DNA of 64,000 nt from TMP-7 sp038212445 (GTDB taxonomy: Bacteria > Acidobacteriota > Terriglobia > Bryobacterales > Bryobacteraceae). The notes below the pieces were generated by a model. The model saw only the letters and a list, made by a program, of their open reading frames with translations. It was not told the DNA's origin and did no database searches. Of the stretch, positions 15,040 through 24,977 are shown piece after piece. The stretch spans positions 1 through 64,000 of the forward strand of contig JBBQUM010000017.1 in NCBI GenBank assembly GCA_038212445.1, given 5' to 3'. The position numbers and the translations under genes are program-made. Within the stretch, counting starts at the first letter, position 1. The number at the start of each line of letters is the position of its first letter.

Positions 15040-18021
15040 ATGATCGGGAAAGTGCGCGCTACGCAGGGCCGCTGCCCCACGCTGCTTACCACGTTGGTCC
15101 TCGTCGCGCTGACGTCGCTGAACGCTCAGAATCGCCCGGAATCGACGGTCGCGTTCGAGGGAAAAATCATCACGACACTGGCCTTCGACCCGGCAGATCA
15201 ACCCGTCGCGGCAGCCGAATTGAGCCGTCTTCTTCCCTTCAAGCCTGGTGACCGCCTGACTGCGGTTTCGGTTCGCGCAGCCATCGCAAGCCTCTATGCA
15301 ACCGGCCGCTACTCCGACGTCGCCGTGGACGTTGAGAACGCCCCGAACGGGCAAGTCGCGGTTCGTATCGTCACCGCTCGGGACTACTTCATTGGGCGGG
15401 TGTCTGTCGAAGGCGCCGCCGATCCGCCCAACCCGGGCCAGATCGTCACCGCGTCTAAGCTTCAACTCGGAACCCAATTTACCGAAGGCGCCGTCCGGCA
15501 AGCCATCGAGAATATCCAGGGGCGTATGCGGTCAAATGGCCTGTACAAGTCAGCCGTGACTTACGACTTGGCACGCCAACCGGAGATCGAGCAGATCAAC
15601 ATCGACTTTCGCGTTGATGCAGGTCCGCGTGCCCGCTTTGACGGCGTCAATATCGAAGGCAAACCCGAGCGGCATCAGGAAGCAGTTGCAAGTTCGACAC
15701 ACTGGCGCTATTTCTTTCTCAAACGCTGGCGTCCTCTCACCGAGTCCCGTCTACAGAGCGGTATAGAGAACGTACGGTCTTTCTATCAGAAGAACGATCA
15801 CCTTCTCGCCACCGTGACTCTCTCGCGCCTCGACTATCACGAGGATGCAAACACCGTTACGCCCACCATCAACATCGACGCCGGACCGATCGTGAAGGTC
15901 AGTGCCGAGGGAGTTCGCCTTTCGCGCGGCAAGCTCAAACAACTTCTACCGATCTACCAGGAGCGGTCAGTGGATCGCGCCCTGCTTGTCGAGGGGCGGC
16001 GCAACCTCGTCGAATACTTCCAATCGCAGGGCTACTTTGATGTCGACGTCGACTTTGAATCGCTCCCGGTTGATAACGGCGCTCAGAACATCGTTTATAC
16101 GATCGACCGGTCCGGCCGGCACAGACTGGTGGCCCTCGCCATCGATGGCAACCGGTATTTCGACGACAATACCCTTCGCGAACGTATGTACGTTACGCCG
16201 GCTACATGGCTGCGCTTTCGCCATGGCCGCTACAGCCAGCGCTACCTCGATCGCGACATTAACTCGATTGAAGACCTCTATAAGTCCAACGGATTTCGCG
16301 ATGTTAAAGTCACCTCCAAGGTGCAGGACGACTATAAGGGCAGGAGTGGTGATATTGGCGTCTCCGTCGCGGTCGTCGAAGGCGCGCAATCGTTCGTCTC
16401 CTCGCTTAATCTCGCAGGCGCCACGCCCGGGGAGCGAGACTTCTTACTAAGCGTTATTCATTCCACTGCGGGCCAGCCGTTCAGCGAAACCAACGTCGCT
16501 AATGATCGCGACACCATCCTCACCTACTTCTATAACCACGGCTTTCCAGACGCCACCTTCGAATGGAGCCAGAAGCCCGCCGCGGATGCGACACAAGTGG
16601 ATCTGCAGTTCAACGTCAATCCAGGACGGCGCCAGTTTGTTCGCAATATTCTGGTTGGTGGACTCTCCACCACAAATCCGACCATCGTTGACAATCGCAT
16701 TAAATTCGCCGCCGGCGACCCGCTCTCTCAGTCCCAGATTTTCGACACCCAGCGCCGGTTGTACGACTTGGGGATCTTCGCCAAGGTGCAGACCGCACTG
16801 CAAAACCCGCAAGGCACGGAAGAGAGCAAGTACGTCCTTTATCAAGTGGAAGAAGCGCGGCTCTATTCGTTCAATGCCGGCTTTGGCGCGGAGGTGGCGC
16901 GCATCGGCGGCGGCGTCACCAGCTTTGATGCACCGGCCGGCGCACCTGGATTTTCACCCCGCATCTCGCTCGGCGTGAGCCGGATCAATCTCCTTGGCCT
17001 CGGGCATACCCTCAGCCTGCAAACTCGCTTCTCGACACTCGAGCAGCGCGCGGTGTTGTCCTACTACGCACCCCAATTCAAGAACAACGAAAACCTCAAC
17101 CTCACTTTTTCCGGACTCTTCGACGACTCGCGCGACGTTAGGACGTTCGCGGCCCGCCGGGTTGAGGGCTCTATCCAGTTGGGCCAACGTCTCTCTCGCG
17201 CCACCACCATGCAGTACCGCTTCACTTATCGCGACGTGTTCGTCGATCCAAATTCGGTGCAGATCACGCCCCAGTTAATTCCGATCCTCTCTCAGTCGGT
17301 ACGTGTCGGCGTGCTGTCGGGAACTTTTATCCAGGATCGCCGCGACGATCCGCTCGACGCACACCGCGGCATCTACAATACCGTCGATATTGGTTTGGCG
17401 ACGCGCCAGTTCGGCTCCGAGTCTTCTTTCGGCCGCCTCCTCGTTCGCAACTCCACCTATCACCGCATCACGCGTGACCTAACGCTCGCGCGGAATACGA
17501 CTTTCGGTGTGATTGAACGCTTCGGCGGACTCGCCGAAATACCACTGCCTGAACGGTTCTTTACCGGCGGCTCCACCAGCCATCGCGGCTTTCCCGACAA
17601 TCAGGCAGGGCCGCGCGATCCCACTACCGGCTTCCCCCTTGGATCCACGGCCTTGCTTCTCAACTCCACAGAGTTACGATTTCCGTTGATCGGCGACAAT
17701 GTAGGCGGGGTGTTCTTTCATGACGCGGGGAATAGCTACTCGAGCCTCAAAGACATCAGCTTCCGCGTCAGCCAGCGAGATCTGACCGACTTCAACTACA
17801 TGGTTCATTCGTTCGGCTTCGGCGTCCGGTACAAGACCCCGATCGGCCCAGTCCGCATCGATCTCGCGCTGTCGCCGAACTCTCCCCGCTTCAAAGGCTT
17901 TCAGGGTTCGCGTGAAGACTTGCTCACCTGCGCGCCGCCTGCGGGTCCAATTACCTGCAGCACGGTGAACCAGCGCATCAACGTTTTCCAATTCCACTTC
18001 TCTCTGGGACAGGCCTTCTGA
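15040..18021 (+). CDS. BamA/TamA-family outer-membrane protein (Omp85)
   Basis: An outer-membrane insertase of 993 residues. After a signal-like segment (LLTTLVLVALTSLNAQ) it carries several POTRA-type repeats over roughly residues 40-600. Segments such as RVDAGPRARFDGVNIEGK and NVNPGRRQFVRNILVGG are typical POTRA strands. The C-terminal 380 residues form a barrel with the usual FTGGSTSHRGFPDN block (lid-loop region, matching the VRGF/Y motif) and an amphipathic last strand ending in Phe (FQFHFSLGQAF), the Bam recognition signal. The neighbouring SurA-like and TamB genes, with overlapping stops and starts, suggest a Tam-like or dedicated assembly role rather than the main BamA. Confidence 0.92.
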   Translation: MIGKVRATQGRCPTLLTTLVLVALTSLNAQNRPESTVAFEGKIITTLAFDPADQPVAAAELSRLLPFKPGDRLTAVSVRAAIASLYATGRYSDVAVDVENAPNGQVAVRIVTARDYFIGRVSVEGAADPPNPGQIVTASKLQLGTQFTEGAVRQAIENIQGRMRSNGLYKSAVTYDLARQPEIEQINIDFRVDAGPRARFDGVNIEGKPERHQEAVASSTHWRYFFLKRWRPLTESRLQSGIENVRSFYQKNDHLLATVTLSRLDYHEDANTVTPTINIDAGPIVKVSAEGVRLSRGKLKQLLPIYQERSVDRALLVEGRRNLVEYFQSQGYFDVDVDFESLPVDNGAQNIVYTIDRSGRHRLVALAIDGNRYFDDNTLRERMYVTPATWLRFRHGRYSQRYLDRDINSIEDLYKSNGFRDVKVTSKVQDDYKGRSGDIGVSVAVVEGAQSFVSSLNLAGATPGERDFLLSVIHSTAGQPFSETNVANDRDTILTYFYNHGFPDATFEWSQKPAADATQVDLQFNVNPGRRQFVRNILVGGLSTTNPTIVDNRIKFAAGDPLSQSQIFDTQRRLYDLGIFAKVQTALQNPQGTEESKYVLYQVEEARLYSFNAGFGAEVARIGGGVTSFDAPAGAPGFSPRISLGVSRINLLGLGHTLSLQTRFSTLEQRAVLSYYAPQFKNNENLNLTFSGLFDDSRDVRTFAARRVEGSIQLGQRLSRATTMQYRFTYRDVFVDPNSVQITPQLIPILSQSVRVGVLSGTFIQDRRDDPLDAHRGIYNTVDIGLATRQFGSESSFGRLLVRNSTYHRITRDLTLARNTTFGVIERFGGLAEIPLPERFFTGGSTSHRGFPDNQAGPRDPTTGFPLGSTALLLNSTELRFPLIGDNVGGVFFHDAGNSYSSLKDISFRVSQRDLTDFNYMVHSFGFGVRYKTPIGPVRIDLALSPNSPRFKGFQGSREDLLTCAPPAGPITCSTVNQRINVFQFHFSLGQAF

Positions 18022-18656
18022 TGCGTTTCGGCATCCTCACGCTTGCTCTGATCGCCGTCTGCCCGGCCGAGATCATCGATCGCGTCGCCGCCAATGTCGG
18101 TCACAGCGTGATTACACATACGCAAGTAGTGGAAGAGATCAGAGTCCAATCGTTTATTGACGGCGTGCCGGTTGATATTTCGGTCGACAACCGCCGCAAA
18201 GCACTCGACCGCCTGGTGGATCAAATGCTCGTTCGCCGCGAGTTGGAATTCACGCGTTTCGCCCCACTGTCAGAGAAGGATGTCGATCCACTGTTGCAGT
18301 CGCTCCGCGTGCGTTATCCGTCCGACGCGGCATTCAATGCCGGGTTGGCGAACTATGGAATCTCGAGCGCCGAGCTCAAGTCGCACTTAAGCTGGACCGT
18401 GACGATGCTGCGCTTTGTCGAGTATCGCTTTCAGCCCGGCGTACAGATCACCACGTCCCAAATCGACCAGGAGTATCGCAGGCAAACGGCTGAGTGGAAG
18501 CAGAAACGCACTACCGCGGTGCCGCCGCTCGAGGAACTTCAACCCGAGATCGAGAAGATTGTCCGGCAGCGGCTTGTTGACGCATCCCTTGACCGTTGGC
18601 TCGGCGAAGTGCGCACACAGAACGACATTGTTTATCACGGTGATTACAAGTTATGA
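18021..18656 (+). CDS. SurA N-terminal-domain-like periplasmic chaperone
   Basis: The 211-residue exported protein opens with a short signal peptide (MRFGILTLALIAVCPA) followed by IIDRVAANVGHSVITHTQV, which matches the start of SurA. The long helical region LDRLVDQMLVRRELEF and the C-terminal helices ending in WLGEVRTQNDIVY also fit a SurA_N fold. No parvulin-type peptidyl-prolyl isomerase domain is present, so it would act only as a chaperone for outer-membrane proteins. The start ATG overlaps the stop of the BamA-like gene (TGATG), and its own stop overlaps the tamB start, indicating translational coupling. Confidence 0.85.
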   Translation: MRFGILTLALIAVCPAEIIDRVAANVGHSVITHTQVVEEIRVQSFIDGVPVDISVDNRRKALDRLVDQMLVRRELEFTRFAPLSEKDVDPLLQSLRVRYPSDAAFNAGLANYGISSAELKSHLSWTVTMLRFVEYRFQPGVQITTSQIDQEYRRQTAEWKQKRTTAVPPLEELQPEIEKIVRQRLVDASLDRWLGEVRTQNDIVYHGDYKL

Positions 18657-21600
18657 CGCGCCGGCGACGCTTCGTCTTGTACAGCATTGCCGCCCTCACC
18701 ACGCTGGTGCTCGCTACCATTGCCACCGGCGTGCTCGTGCTCCGAAGCGAGTGGTTTCACGACCAGGTGCGGCAGCGCATGGTGGAGGAAATCGAGAAGG
18801 CCAGCGGCGGCAAGACCGAGATCGGCACCTTCAACTTCGACTGGAAGACAATGACCGGCGAGGTCACAGGCTTCGTCCTCCATGGTAAGGAAAGGCCCGG
18901 CGAGCCTGTGTTTCTGCGGGTCAAGCGAATCGTGGTTGGCCTTAAGGTGATCTCGGCGCTGAAGAAGGAAGTGGATCTCGCCTCGGGCATTGTCGACCAA
19001 CCGGAGTTTCATCTCGTCGTCTATCCGGACGGTACAACCAACCTGCCCTCGCCCGCCGTCCATCGCGAAGGCACAAACTTCATCGACTCGATCCTCAAGC
19101 TCAAAATGCGCCGCTATGAAATTCGTAATGGCATTGTCGAATTCAAGGAAGAGCGCGTTCCCCTCGATATTCGAGGCGATAATCTCGTCGCTGTACTGGA
19201 CTACGATGCTGCCAAGGCGCAATACCAGGGTCACCTGTCGTCCCGACAGCTACATGTTGAGACAACGAAGATCCTCCCGCTGATTGGTAATTTTGACACT
19301 GACCTGTCATTCGACAAGAACGGTATGCGCTTTCCGACGATGGTCTTTGCGTGGCCGAAATCCAGAGTCGAACTCGCGGGCACGCTTGACGATTGGAAGG
19401 CCATGCATGGCAGTTTCGACGTCCGAGCCAAAGCGTCGCTGGCTGAGTTGGGCGACATTCTCCGAATCCCTATCGAACACCGCGGCGATGCGGATTTCGC
19501 GGGCAAGGTCACCCTCGCGTTTACTCCGAAGTTTGACTACGACATCAAGGGCCGCGTCAACGGCCGTAACCTGGCTCTGCGGTTGAATGGCGTGGAGGTT
19601 GCGCCCGTCGCGCTCGACGCCGACGCCGTCGTGACACCCGCGGGAGTTGACCTGCCTCGCGTCAACGTGTCAGCGCTCGGCGGCAGGTTCTCAGGCCGCG
19701 CCGCTTTGCCCGAATTCAACCGCTTTCGAGTGTCGGGTGACGCGTCGAATCTGCTGATTTCTGAGCTCGCGCGTTTCGGAACCGCGAAGACATTGCCGTG
19801 GAGCGGGTCGGTGTCCGGTCCCGTTGAACTCTCAGGGCTCTTCGCGCCTCGCGGTGTCGCGGATTTCGTGGCGAAAGGAAGCCTGGTCATTTCGCAGGCG
19901 CCCGGCGGAACCCCCATCGAAGGCGTTGCTGACGTAGCCTACGATCAGCGCGCCGGGACGGTTGAGTTGGGCAGTTCGAGAGTCTCCACGCCAAAGAGCC
20001 GGCTGATCGTCTCCGGAACGCTCGGACGAACCCTGCAAGTCTCCGCTCGCACCAGCGACATGAACGACGTGCTCCCCGCGTTCACGCTGATCTCCGATCA
20101 GCCTCCGCCAACGCTGCCGTTCAAGATTGAGGAAGGAGGCAGTGTGGCGGTCGACGCTACCGTCGACGGTCCTCTGAATGACCCGTCGATCAGTGGCCAT
20201 CTCACCGCTTCGAACCTCACTGCGGAAAAAGAGCACATCGACCAGTTGCGAGCTGATTTCGATGTCGACAAATCGCATCTGGCTGCGCGAAATCTCGTTG
20301 TGGATCAGGCTGGCATGCAGGTGACGGGTAGCGGTCAACTCAGCCTTACACAATGGAAGGCCGAGCAGGGGAGCAGCGTCGCAGCCAACCTGAATCTGAA
20401 GAATGCGGACGTGAAGAAACTGCTCGCCGGTGCCGGCTCCACTGTCGATTTCACCGGAACTGCCTCCGCCGTCATCCGCGTGCACGGGACTTTCGGCGCG
20501 CCTCTCGCATCCATCCAACTGAGCGTGGACCGTCCCGCGGGTATGGGCGAAGCATTCGACACTCTCACCGCCGACCTTCGTTATACCGGCGGCGGCGTGG
20601 AGGTGATATCGGGAGATATGCGCCTCGGCCCGGCGCACTTCAACATCACCGGCGCCTACACCCATCCCGGCACCGACTGGACCAACGGCAACCTGCGCTT
20701 CAACGTGACTAGCACCGGCGTGCGTCTGGAACAATTCAAACATGCGCAACCAGGCGGCCGTGCGCTGGCCGGCGAGGTAACGTTCAAGGCTTCCGGCAAC
20801 GGTGAAATACGCAAAGGCGAGTTTGATCTGACGGCGCTCGACAGCCAGGCTGACGTGCGCGGACTGACACTTGAAAGCGCCCGCATGGGAAATGCGTCTA
20901 TCACCGCCAAGACGCACGACCATTTACTCGATCTCAAAGTGGATGGAAATTTGCGCAATTCACGGGTTACGGGATCGGGGCAGTGGCGCCTTACTGGGGA
21001 CTATCAGGGTCGCGGCGAAATTCAATTTACGCCAATCTCCTTCGGTACTCTTCAACGCGTTGCTGAAGCGGCAGGCGAGAGCACCCAACTCCCCTTCCAG
21101 GGACGGCTTGATGGCCGCATCATCGTCACGGGGCCGTTGAAGAATCCCGATCAATTGAAGGCCGACATCACTCTGAATAACCTCGAAATGAGGCCGCCCG
21201 AAAACCAGAGAATCCGCGCAGGCGTTCGTAGCGAGGACGTAGTGGTGCGGAATACTGAGCCCGTTTCGCTTGAAGCCACCACCAAAACCATCACCATCCG
21301 CAGCGCCAAATTCACGGCCAAGGAGACCAACATCCAGGCCACCGGCCGCATCTCGTTCGACAGCAAGTCGCCCTGGGACCTTCAGGTCACCGGCGGGATG
21401 AACATGGGAATTCTGCAGTTGTTCAACGCAGACTTGCTGGCGCAGGGCAACGCGATTGTCGACGCGCGCATCACCGGAGCTTTGAATGACCCGCAGGTGG
21501 CCGGCAAACTCGAGATCCGCAGTACATCGCTCTATCTCGGCGACCTCACCACGGGCGTCGACAATGCGAACGGCCTCGTAACCTTCGACCGCAACCGCGC

Positions 21601-22660
21601 CACCATTCAACGCCTCACCGCCGAAGTGGGAGGCGGCCGCATCGGGTTCAGCGGATTTATCGGCTTCAGCGGCGGCCTTCTGATCTATCGCGTGCAGGCC
21701 ACCGCCGATCAGATTCGAATTCGCTACCCCGAAGATGTGAGCACCACGCTCAACGCCCAACTCAACCTCACCGGAACCTCCGCCAACAGCCTGATCGCCG
21801 GCACCATCTCGGTCAATCGTGCCGGATTCACCCCTAAAGCCGACCTCGGTTCGCTGCTTGCCCAAACTGCGAAGCCAATTGGCGCACCCGCGGCGCCTAA
21901 CGAGTATCTGAGAAATATCCAACTCGACGTTCGCATCGAGAGCGGCCCGAGCTTGCAATTCCAGACTTCGATGACGCGCGACATGCAGGCTGAAGCCGAT
22001 CTCCGGTTACGCGGCAATGTGGCGCAGCCATCGCTGGTGGGAAATGTTTCTGTGAACGAGGGCGAGATCAACCTGTTTGGTACAAAATACACCATCAATC
22101 GCGGCGAGGTTCGCTTCCTCAACCCAACCCGCATTGAGCCCATCTTCGATATCGACCTTGAAACCCAGGCACGCGGCATTACGGTAAATATCAGCTTCAG
22201 CGGCACGCTGAGCAAGCTCAACTTGACTTACCGGTCTGACCCTCCGCTGCAAACCAGCGAGATTATTGCGCTCATCGCCGTCGGGCGCGACCCCACTACC
22301 AACGCTGCCCTCGCCGGTGGACAGGTCACTCAGAATTCCATGCTCGCCACCGGCGGCAACGTTCTCGGCCAGGCGCTGACGGCGCCGGTCACAAGCCGGC
22401 TACAACGTTTCTTTGGCATTAGCCGGCTGAAGATCGACCCCCAATTGACAGGTGTCGAAAACATCCCGCAAGCGCGCCTGACGCTCGAGCAGCAAGTATC
22501 CAGAGACATTACGCTGACCTACATCACCAACCTCGCGCGCACCCAGGAACAAATCGTGCGCATCCAGTGGGACATTAATAAAGAGTGGTCGGCCATCGCA
22601 CTGCGCGATGAAAACGGCGTGTTCGGTATCGATTTTCAATACCGGAGGAGGTTTAAATGA
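18653..22660 (+). CDS. tamB: TamB-family translocation/assembly or lipid-transport protein (DUF490)
   Basis: A 1335-residue inner-membrane-anchored protein spanning the periplasm. An N-terminal membrane segment (FVLYSIAALTTLVLATIATG) is followed by a very long beta-helical body of alternating short strands, with an AsmA-like start (EKASGGKTEIGTFNFDW). The conserved C-terminal TamB domain (DUF490) covers about the last 400 residues and includes IALIAVGRDPTTN and LTYITNLARTQEQIV. TamB-family proteins act with TamA in outer-membrane protein assembly and are also implicated in phospholipid transport to the outer membrane. ATGA overlaps join it to the SurA-like gene upstream and pcm downstream. 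The order Omp85-SurA-TamB supports a shared envelope role. Confidence 0.93.
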   Translation: MTRRRRFVLYSIAALTTLVLATIATGVLVLRSEWFHDQVRQRMVEEIEKASGGKTEIGTFNFDWKTMTGEVTGFVLHGKERPGEPVFLRVKRIVVGLKVISALKKEVDLASGIVDQPEFHLVVYPDGTTNLPSPAVHREGTNFIDSILKLKMRRYEIRNGIVEFKEERVPLDIRGDNLVAVLDYDAAKAQYQGHLSSRQLHVETTKILPLIGNFDTDLSFDKNGMRFPTMVFAWPKSRVELAGTLDDWKAMHGSFDVRAKASLAELGDILRIPIEHRGDADFAGKVTLAFTPKFDYDIKGRVNGRNLALRLNGVEVAPVALDADAVVTPAGVDLPRVNVSALGGRFSGRAALPEFNRFRVSGDASNLLISELARFGTAKTLPWSGSVSGPVELSGLFAPRGVADFVAKGSLVISQAPGGTPIEGVADVAYDQRAGTVELGSSRVSTPKSRLIVSGTLGRTLQVSARTSDMNDVLPAFTLISDQPPPTLPFKIEEGGSVAVDATVDGPLNDPSISGHLTASNLTAEKEHIDQLRADFDVDKSHLAARNLVVDQAGMQVTGSGQLSLTQWKAEQGSSVAANLNLKNADVKKLLAGAGSTVDFTGTASAVIRVHGTFGAPLASIQLSVDRPAGMGEAFDTLTADLRYTGGGVEVISGDMRLGPAHFNITGAYTHPGTDWTNGNLRFNVTSTGVRLEQFKHAQPGGRALAGEVTFKASGNGEIRKGEFDLTALDSQADVRGLTLESARMGNASITAKTHDHLLDLKVDGNLRNSRVTGSGQWRLTGDYQGRGEIQFTPISFGTLQRVAEAAGESTQLPFQGRLDGRIIVTGPLKNPDQLKADITLNNLEMRPPENQRIRAGVRSEDVVVRNTEPVSLEATTKTITIRSAKFTAKETNIQATGRISFDSKSPWDLQVTGGMNMGILQLFNADLLAQGNAIVDARITGALNDPQVAGKLEIRSTSLYLGDLTTGVDNANGLVTFDRNRATIQRLTAEVGGGRIGFSGFIGFSGGLLIYRVQATADQIRIRYPEDVSTTLNAQLNLTGTSANSLIAGTISVNRAGFTPKADLGSLLAQTAKPIGAPAAPNEYLRNIQLDVRIESGPSLQFQTSMTRDMQAEADLRLRGNVAQPSLVGNVSVNEGEINLFGTKYTINRGEVRFLNPTRIEPIFDIDLETQARGITVNISFSGTLSKLNLTYRSDPPLQTSEIIALIAVGRDPTTNAALAGGQVTQNSMLATGGNVLGQALTAPVTSRLQRFFGISRLKIDPQLTGVENIPQARLTLEQQVSRDITLTYITNLARTQEQIVRIQWDINKEWSAIALRDENGVFGIDFQYRRRFK

Positions 22661-23298
22661 GTATCGCGGCGCAGCATTTGGAAATGGTTTCACTGCTGGA
22701 GGCCCGGGGCATACGCGACCAGCGCGTGCTCGACGCTATGGGTTCCATCCGGCGAGAGCAGTTCTTGGCGGAGCAGGATCGTGAGGCTGCTTACTCCGAT
22801 GGCCCCGTCGGAATCGGATTCGGACAAACCATCTCGCAGCCCTACATGACGGCTCTCATGTGCCAGGAACTCGACCTGCACGGCCACGAGATTGTGCTCG
22901 ACATCGGCAGCGGCTCGGGTTACCACGCCGCCGTCCTGGCATCGCTCGCGCGCCTGGTATACAGCGTCGAAATTATCCCTGAGCTCGCCGCTATGGCTCG
23001 TGAAAATCTGCGGGCCGCCGGGTTTGCCGGCCGCGTGAAAGTGATCTGCGCCGACGGCTCGAAGGGACACCCCGAAGGTATGCCGTACGACGCGATTTCC
23101 GTGGCCGCCGCCGCACCCGATGTCCCGGCAGCGCTCATTGACCAACTGTACGATCCGGGCCGCCTGGTGATTCCTGTCGGTACGCGTGAAGACCAGAGCC
23201 TGCGCGTCATCCGCAAAGTGGGCGGAAAAATTGAATCGCACGTGTCCACAATGTGCCGCTTCGTTCCCCTGGTGGGCGAACACGGATGGCGCAACTAG
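22657..23298 (+). CDS. pcm: protein-L-isoaspartate O-methyltransferase
   Basis: Repairs isoaspartyl residues in aged proteins by methylating them with SAM. The 213 residues show family marks: VLDAMGSIRREQF, IGFGQTISQPYM (a hallmark PCMT segment), motif I VLDIGSGSGYHAAVLA, and YSVEIIPELA, then VICADGSKG and DAISVAAAAPDVP. The PGRLVIPVG stretch is a conserved post-motif. A possible SD (GGAGG, 22645-22649) lies in the end of tamB and the start overlaps tamB by ATGA. Membership in an envelope operon suggests co-expression with outer-membrane biogenesis genes, although the protein itself lacks a signal peptide. Confidence 0.95.
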   Translation: MSIAAQHLEMVSLLEARGIRDQRVLDAMGSIRREQFLAEQDREAAYSDGPVGIGFGQTISQPYMTALMCQELDLHGHEIVLDIGSGSGYHAAVLASLARLVYSVEIIPELAAMARENLRAAGFAGRVKVICADGSKGHPEGMPYDAISVAAAAPDVPAALIDQLYDPGRLVIPVGTREDQSLRVIRKVGGKIESHVSTMCRFVPLVGEHGWRN

Positions 23299-23299
23299 C

Positions 23300-23593
23300 A
23301 TGCGGCTGCGCGCCAATCAGAATAAACTCAAAATCGAACACAGCATCATCGACGGGCTGCGCGCTTGTCTCGATCGTCTGCTCGTCCATGACGAAATTCG
23401 TAGCATCGTCCCCGGCGTCATTCGCAAGGTGCGCGACGCCAAAGGTCCGGTGAAGATGCACGTCACCGTCCCCACCACCAACGGCTGGAAAGCCATCGCG
23501 CTCAGTGCTGGGGCGCGACAGGAGTTGTTTGTCAGCACCGCGCTCGGCAAGGACGAGCTGGAGAAGCTGTTTGAGCGAGCCATCGAGGATTGA
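23300..23593 (+). CDS. DUF2103-like small protein
   Basis: A 97-residue protein following pcm by 1 bp. The order IEHSIIDGLRACLDRLL, RSIVPGVIRKVRD, then a Thr-rich strand and GWKAIALSAGARQELFVST resembles the DUF2103 family, annotated elsewhere as predicted metal-binding proteins. The family assignment is from memory of these conserved blocks. The ATG at 23300 is chosen as the first start after the pcm stop; the frame is open upstream inside pcm. Function unknown. Its 3' end overlaps the probable start of the decarboxylase. Confidence 0.65.
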   Translation: MRLRANQNKLKIEHSIIDGLRACLDRLLVHDEIRSIVPGVIRKVRDAKGPVKMHVTVPTTNGWKAIALSAGARQELFVSTALGKDELEKLFERAIED

Positions 23594-24977
23594 GCTGGAT
23601 GCCGCCGAAATGCGGCGCTTGGGCTATCGCGTAGTCGACATACTGGTCGAGCACTTTTCACAAATGAAGAACCGTTCGGTGGGAGCAAAAGCGGATCCGG
23701 CCCGCATGCGCCCACTGCTTGCCGGCCCGCCCCAGGATGCGCCAGGCGATCCCGATGCGCTGCTGTCGTTCCTGGAGCGTGAGGTGTTCCCCAACCTCCT
23801 GCACGTCGACCATCCCCGCTTCTTTGCCTTCGTTCCGGGACCCAACAACTTCATGAGCACAATCGCCGACGCGCTATCGGCTGGGTTCAACGTCTTCAAC
23901 GGAACCTGGATGGGAGGATCGTCAGCAGCCGCCCTGGAATTGGGCGTCATCGACTGGCTGCGTACGGTCTGCGGCTTTCCTGAAACCGGCGGCGGGCTCT
24001 TTGTCAGCGGCGGCTCCGTCGCAAATATGACCGCGCTCGTTGCCGCCCGGCACGCCCTGCTCAATGACGACACCACCGGCGCCACCGTCTATTTCTCCGA
24101 CCAGACTCACTCCTCGGTTGAGCGCGCGCTTCGCGTCATCGGCTTTCACGCCAACCAACTGCGGAAACTCGAGCCCAACGTTCACTTTGAGTTGCAGGTG
24201 GACACACTGCGCGCTGCCGTCGCAGCCGACCGCGCTAAAGGACTGCGTCCCTTCTGCGTGATTGCCAACGCCGGAACCACGAACACCGGCGCCGTTGATC
24301 CACTAAACGATCTCGCCGACTTCTGCGCCGAGCAGGGGATGTGGCTCCATGCCGACGGTGCTTATGGCGCCGCGTCCATGCTGTCCCACCGCGGCCGTCT
24401 CCAGCTAGCCGGCATCGAGCGCGTCCACTCGCTGTCGCTCGATCCGCATAAGTGGCTCTTCCAGTCATTCGAATGCGGCTGCGTGCTTCTGAGAGATGCG
24501 GCGTTGCTCAAGGCGGCCTTCCAGATCATGCCGGAATATCTGCAGGATGTGCACCGCGGACATGCGGAGGTTCACCCGTGCGATTACGGAGTCCAGCTAA
24601 CCCGCAGTTTCCGTGCGCTGAAGGTCTGGCTATCTGTACGGACTTTCGGGCTCGATGCATTCCGGACCGCCATCACCCGCGGCTTCGAACTAGCAGAATT
24701 TGCCGAGGCGGAATTGAGGCGAAAAGGCTGGGAGATCCTGTCGCCTGCCCGTATGGGCATCGTCTGCTTCCGCTATCAAACCCAGGAGCCCGGGCCGCTG
24801 GTCGACGCCATGCTCCACGAAGGCTTTGCCTTTCTGACTTCGACCAAGTTGCACGGCATCGGCTGTCTTCGCCTCTGTACGATCAATCCACGCACCACCG
24901 AAGCGGATCTCACCGAAACCATCGACCGCCTGACGCGGCTGGCCTTAGACCACGTCGGGGCTGAGCGCGCCGGTTAA
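23571..24977 (+). CDS. group II pyridoxal-phosphate-dependent amino-acid decarboxylase
   Basis: About 468 residues of the aromatic-L-amino-acid / diaminobutyrate decarboxylase family, which removes CO2 from an amino acid to give an amine. Diagnostic features are FVPGPNNFMS, GFPETGGGLFVSGGSVANMTAL, HSSVERALRV, NAGTTNTGAVDPL, WLHADGAYGAA (cofactor Asp/His region) and SLDPHKWLFQSFECG, whose Lys binds PLP. The substrate cannot be decided. A TTG at 23571 fits the family N-terminus (MRRLGYRVVDIL follows) and has GGAG upstream within the preceding gene. An ATG at 23610 is the alternative, and the frame is open back to 23505. The last 33 bases overlap the convergent hldE-like gene. Confidence 0.9.
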   Translation: MSEPSRIELDAAEMRRLGYRVVDILVEHFSQMKNRSVGAKADPARMRPLLAGPPQDAPGDPDALLSFLEREVFPNLLHVDHPRFFAFVPGPNNFMSTIADALSAGFNVFNGTWMGGSSAAALELGVIDWLRTVCGFPETGGGLFVSGGSVANMTALVAARHALLNDDTTGATVYFSDQTHSSVERALRVIGFHANQLRKLEPNVHFELQVDTLRAAVAADRAKGLRPFCVIANAGTTNTGAVDPLNDLADFCAEQGMWLHADGAYGAASMLSHRGRLQLAGIERVHSLSLDPHKWLFQSFECGCVLLRDAALLKAAFQIMPEYLQDVHRGHAEVHPCDYGVQLTRSFRALKVWLSVRTFGLDAFRTAITRGFELAEFAEAELRRKGWEILSPARMGIVCFRYQTQEPGPLVDAMLHEGFAFLTSTKLHGIGCLRLCTINPRTTEADLTETIDRLTRLALDHVGAERAG

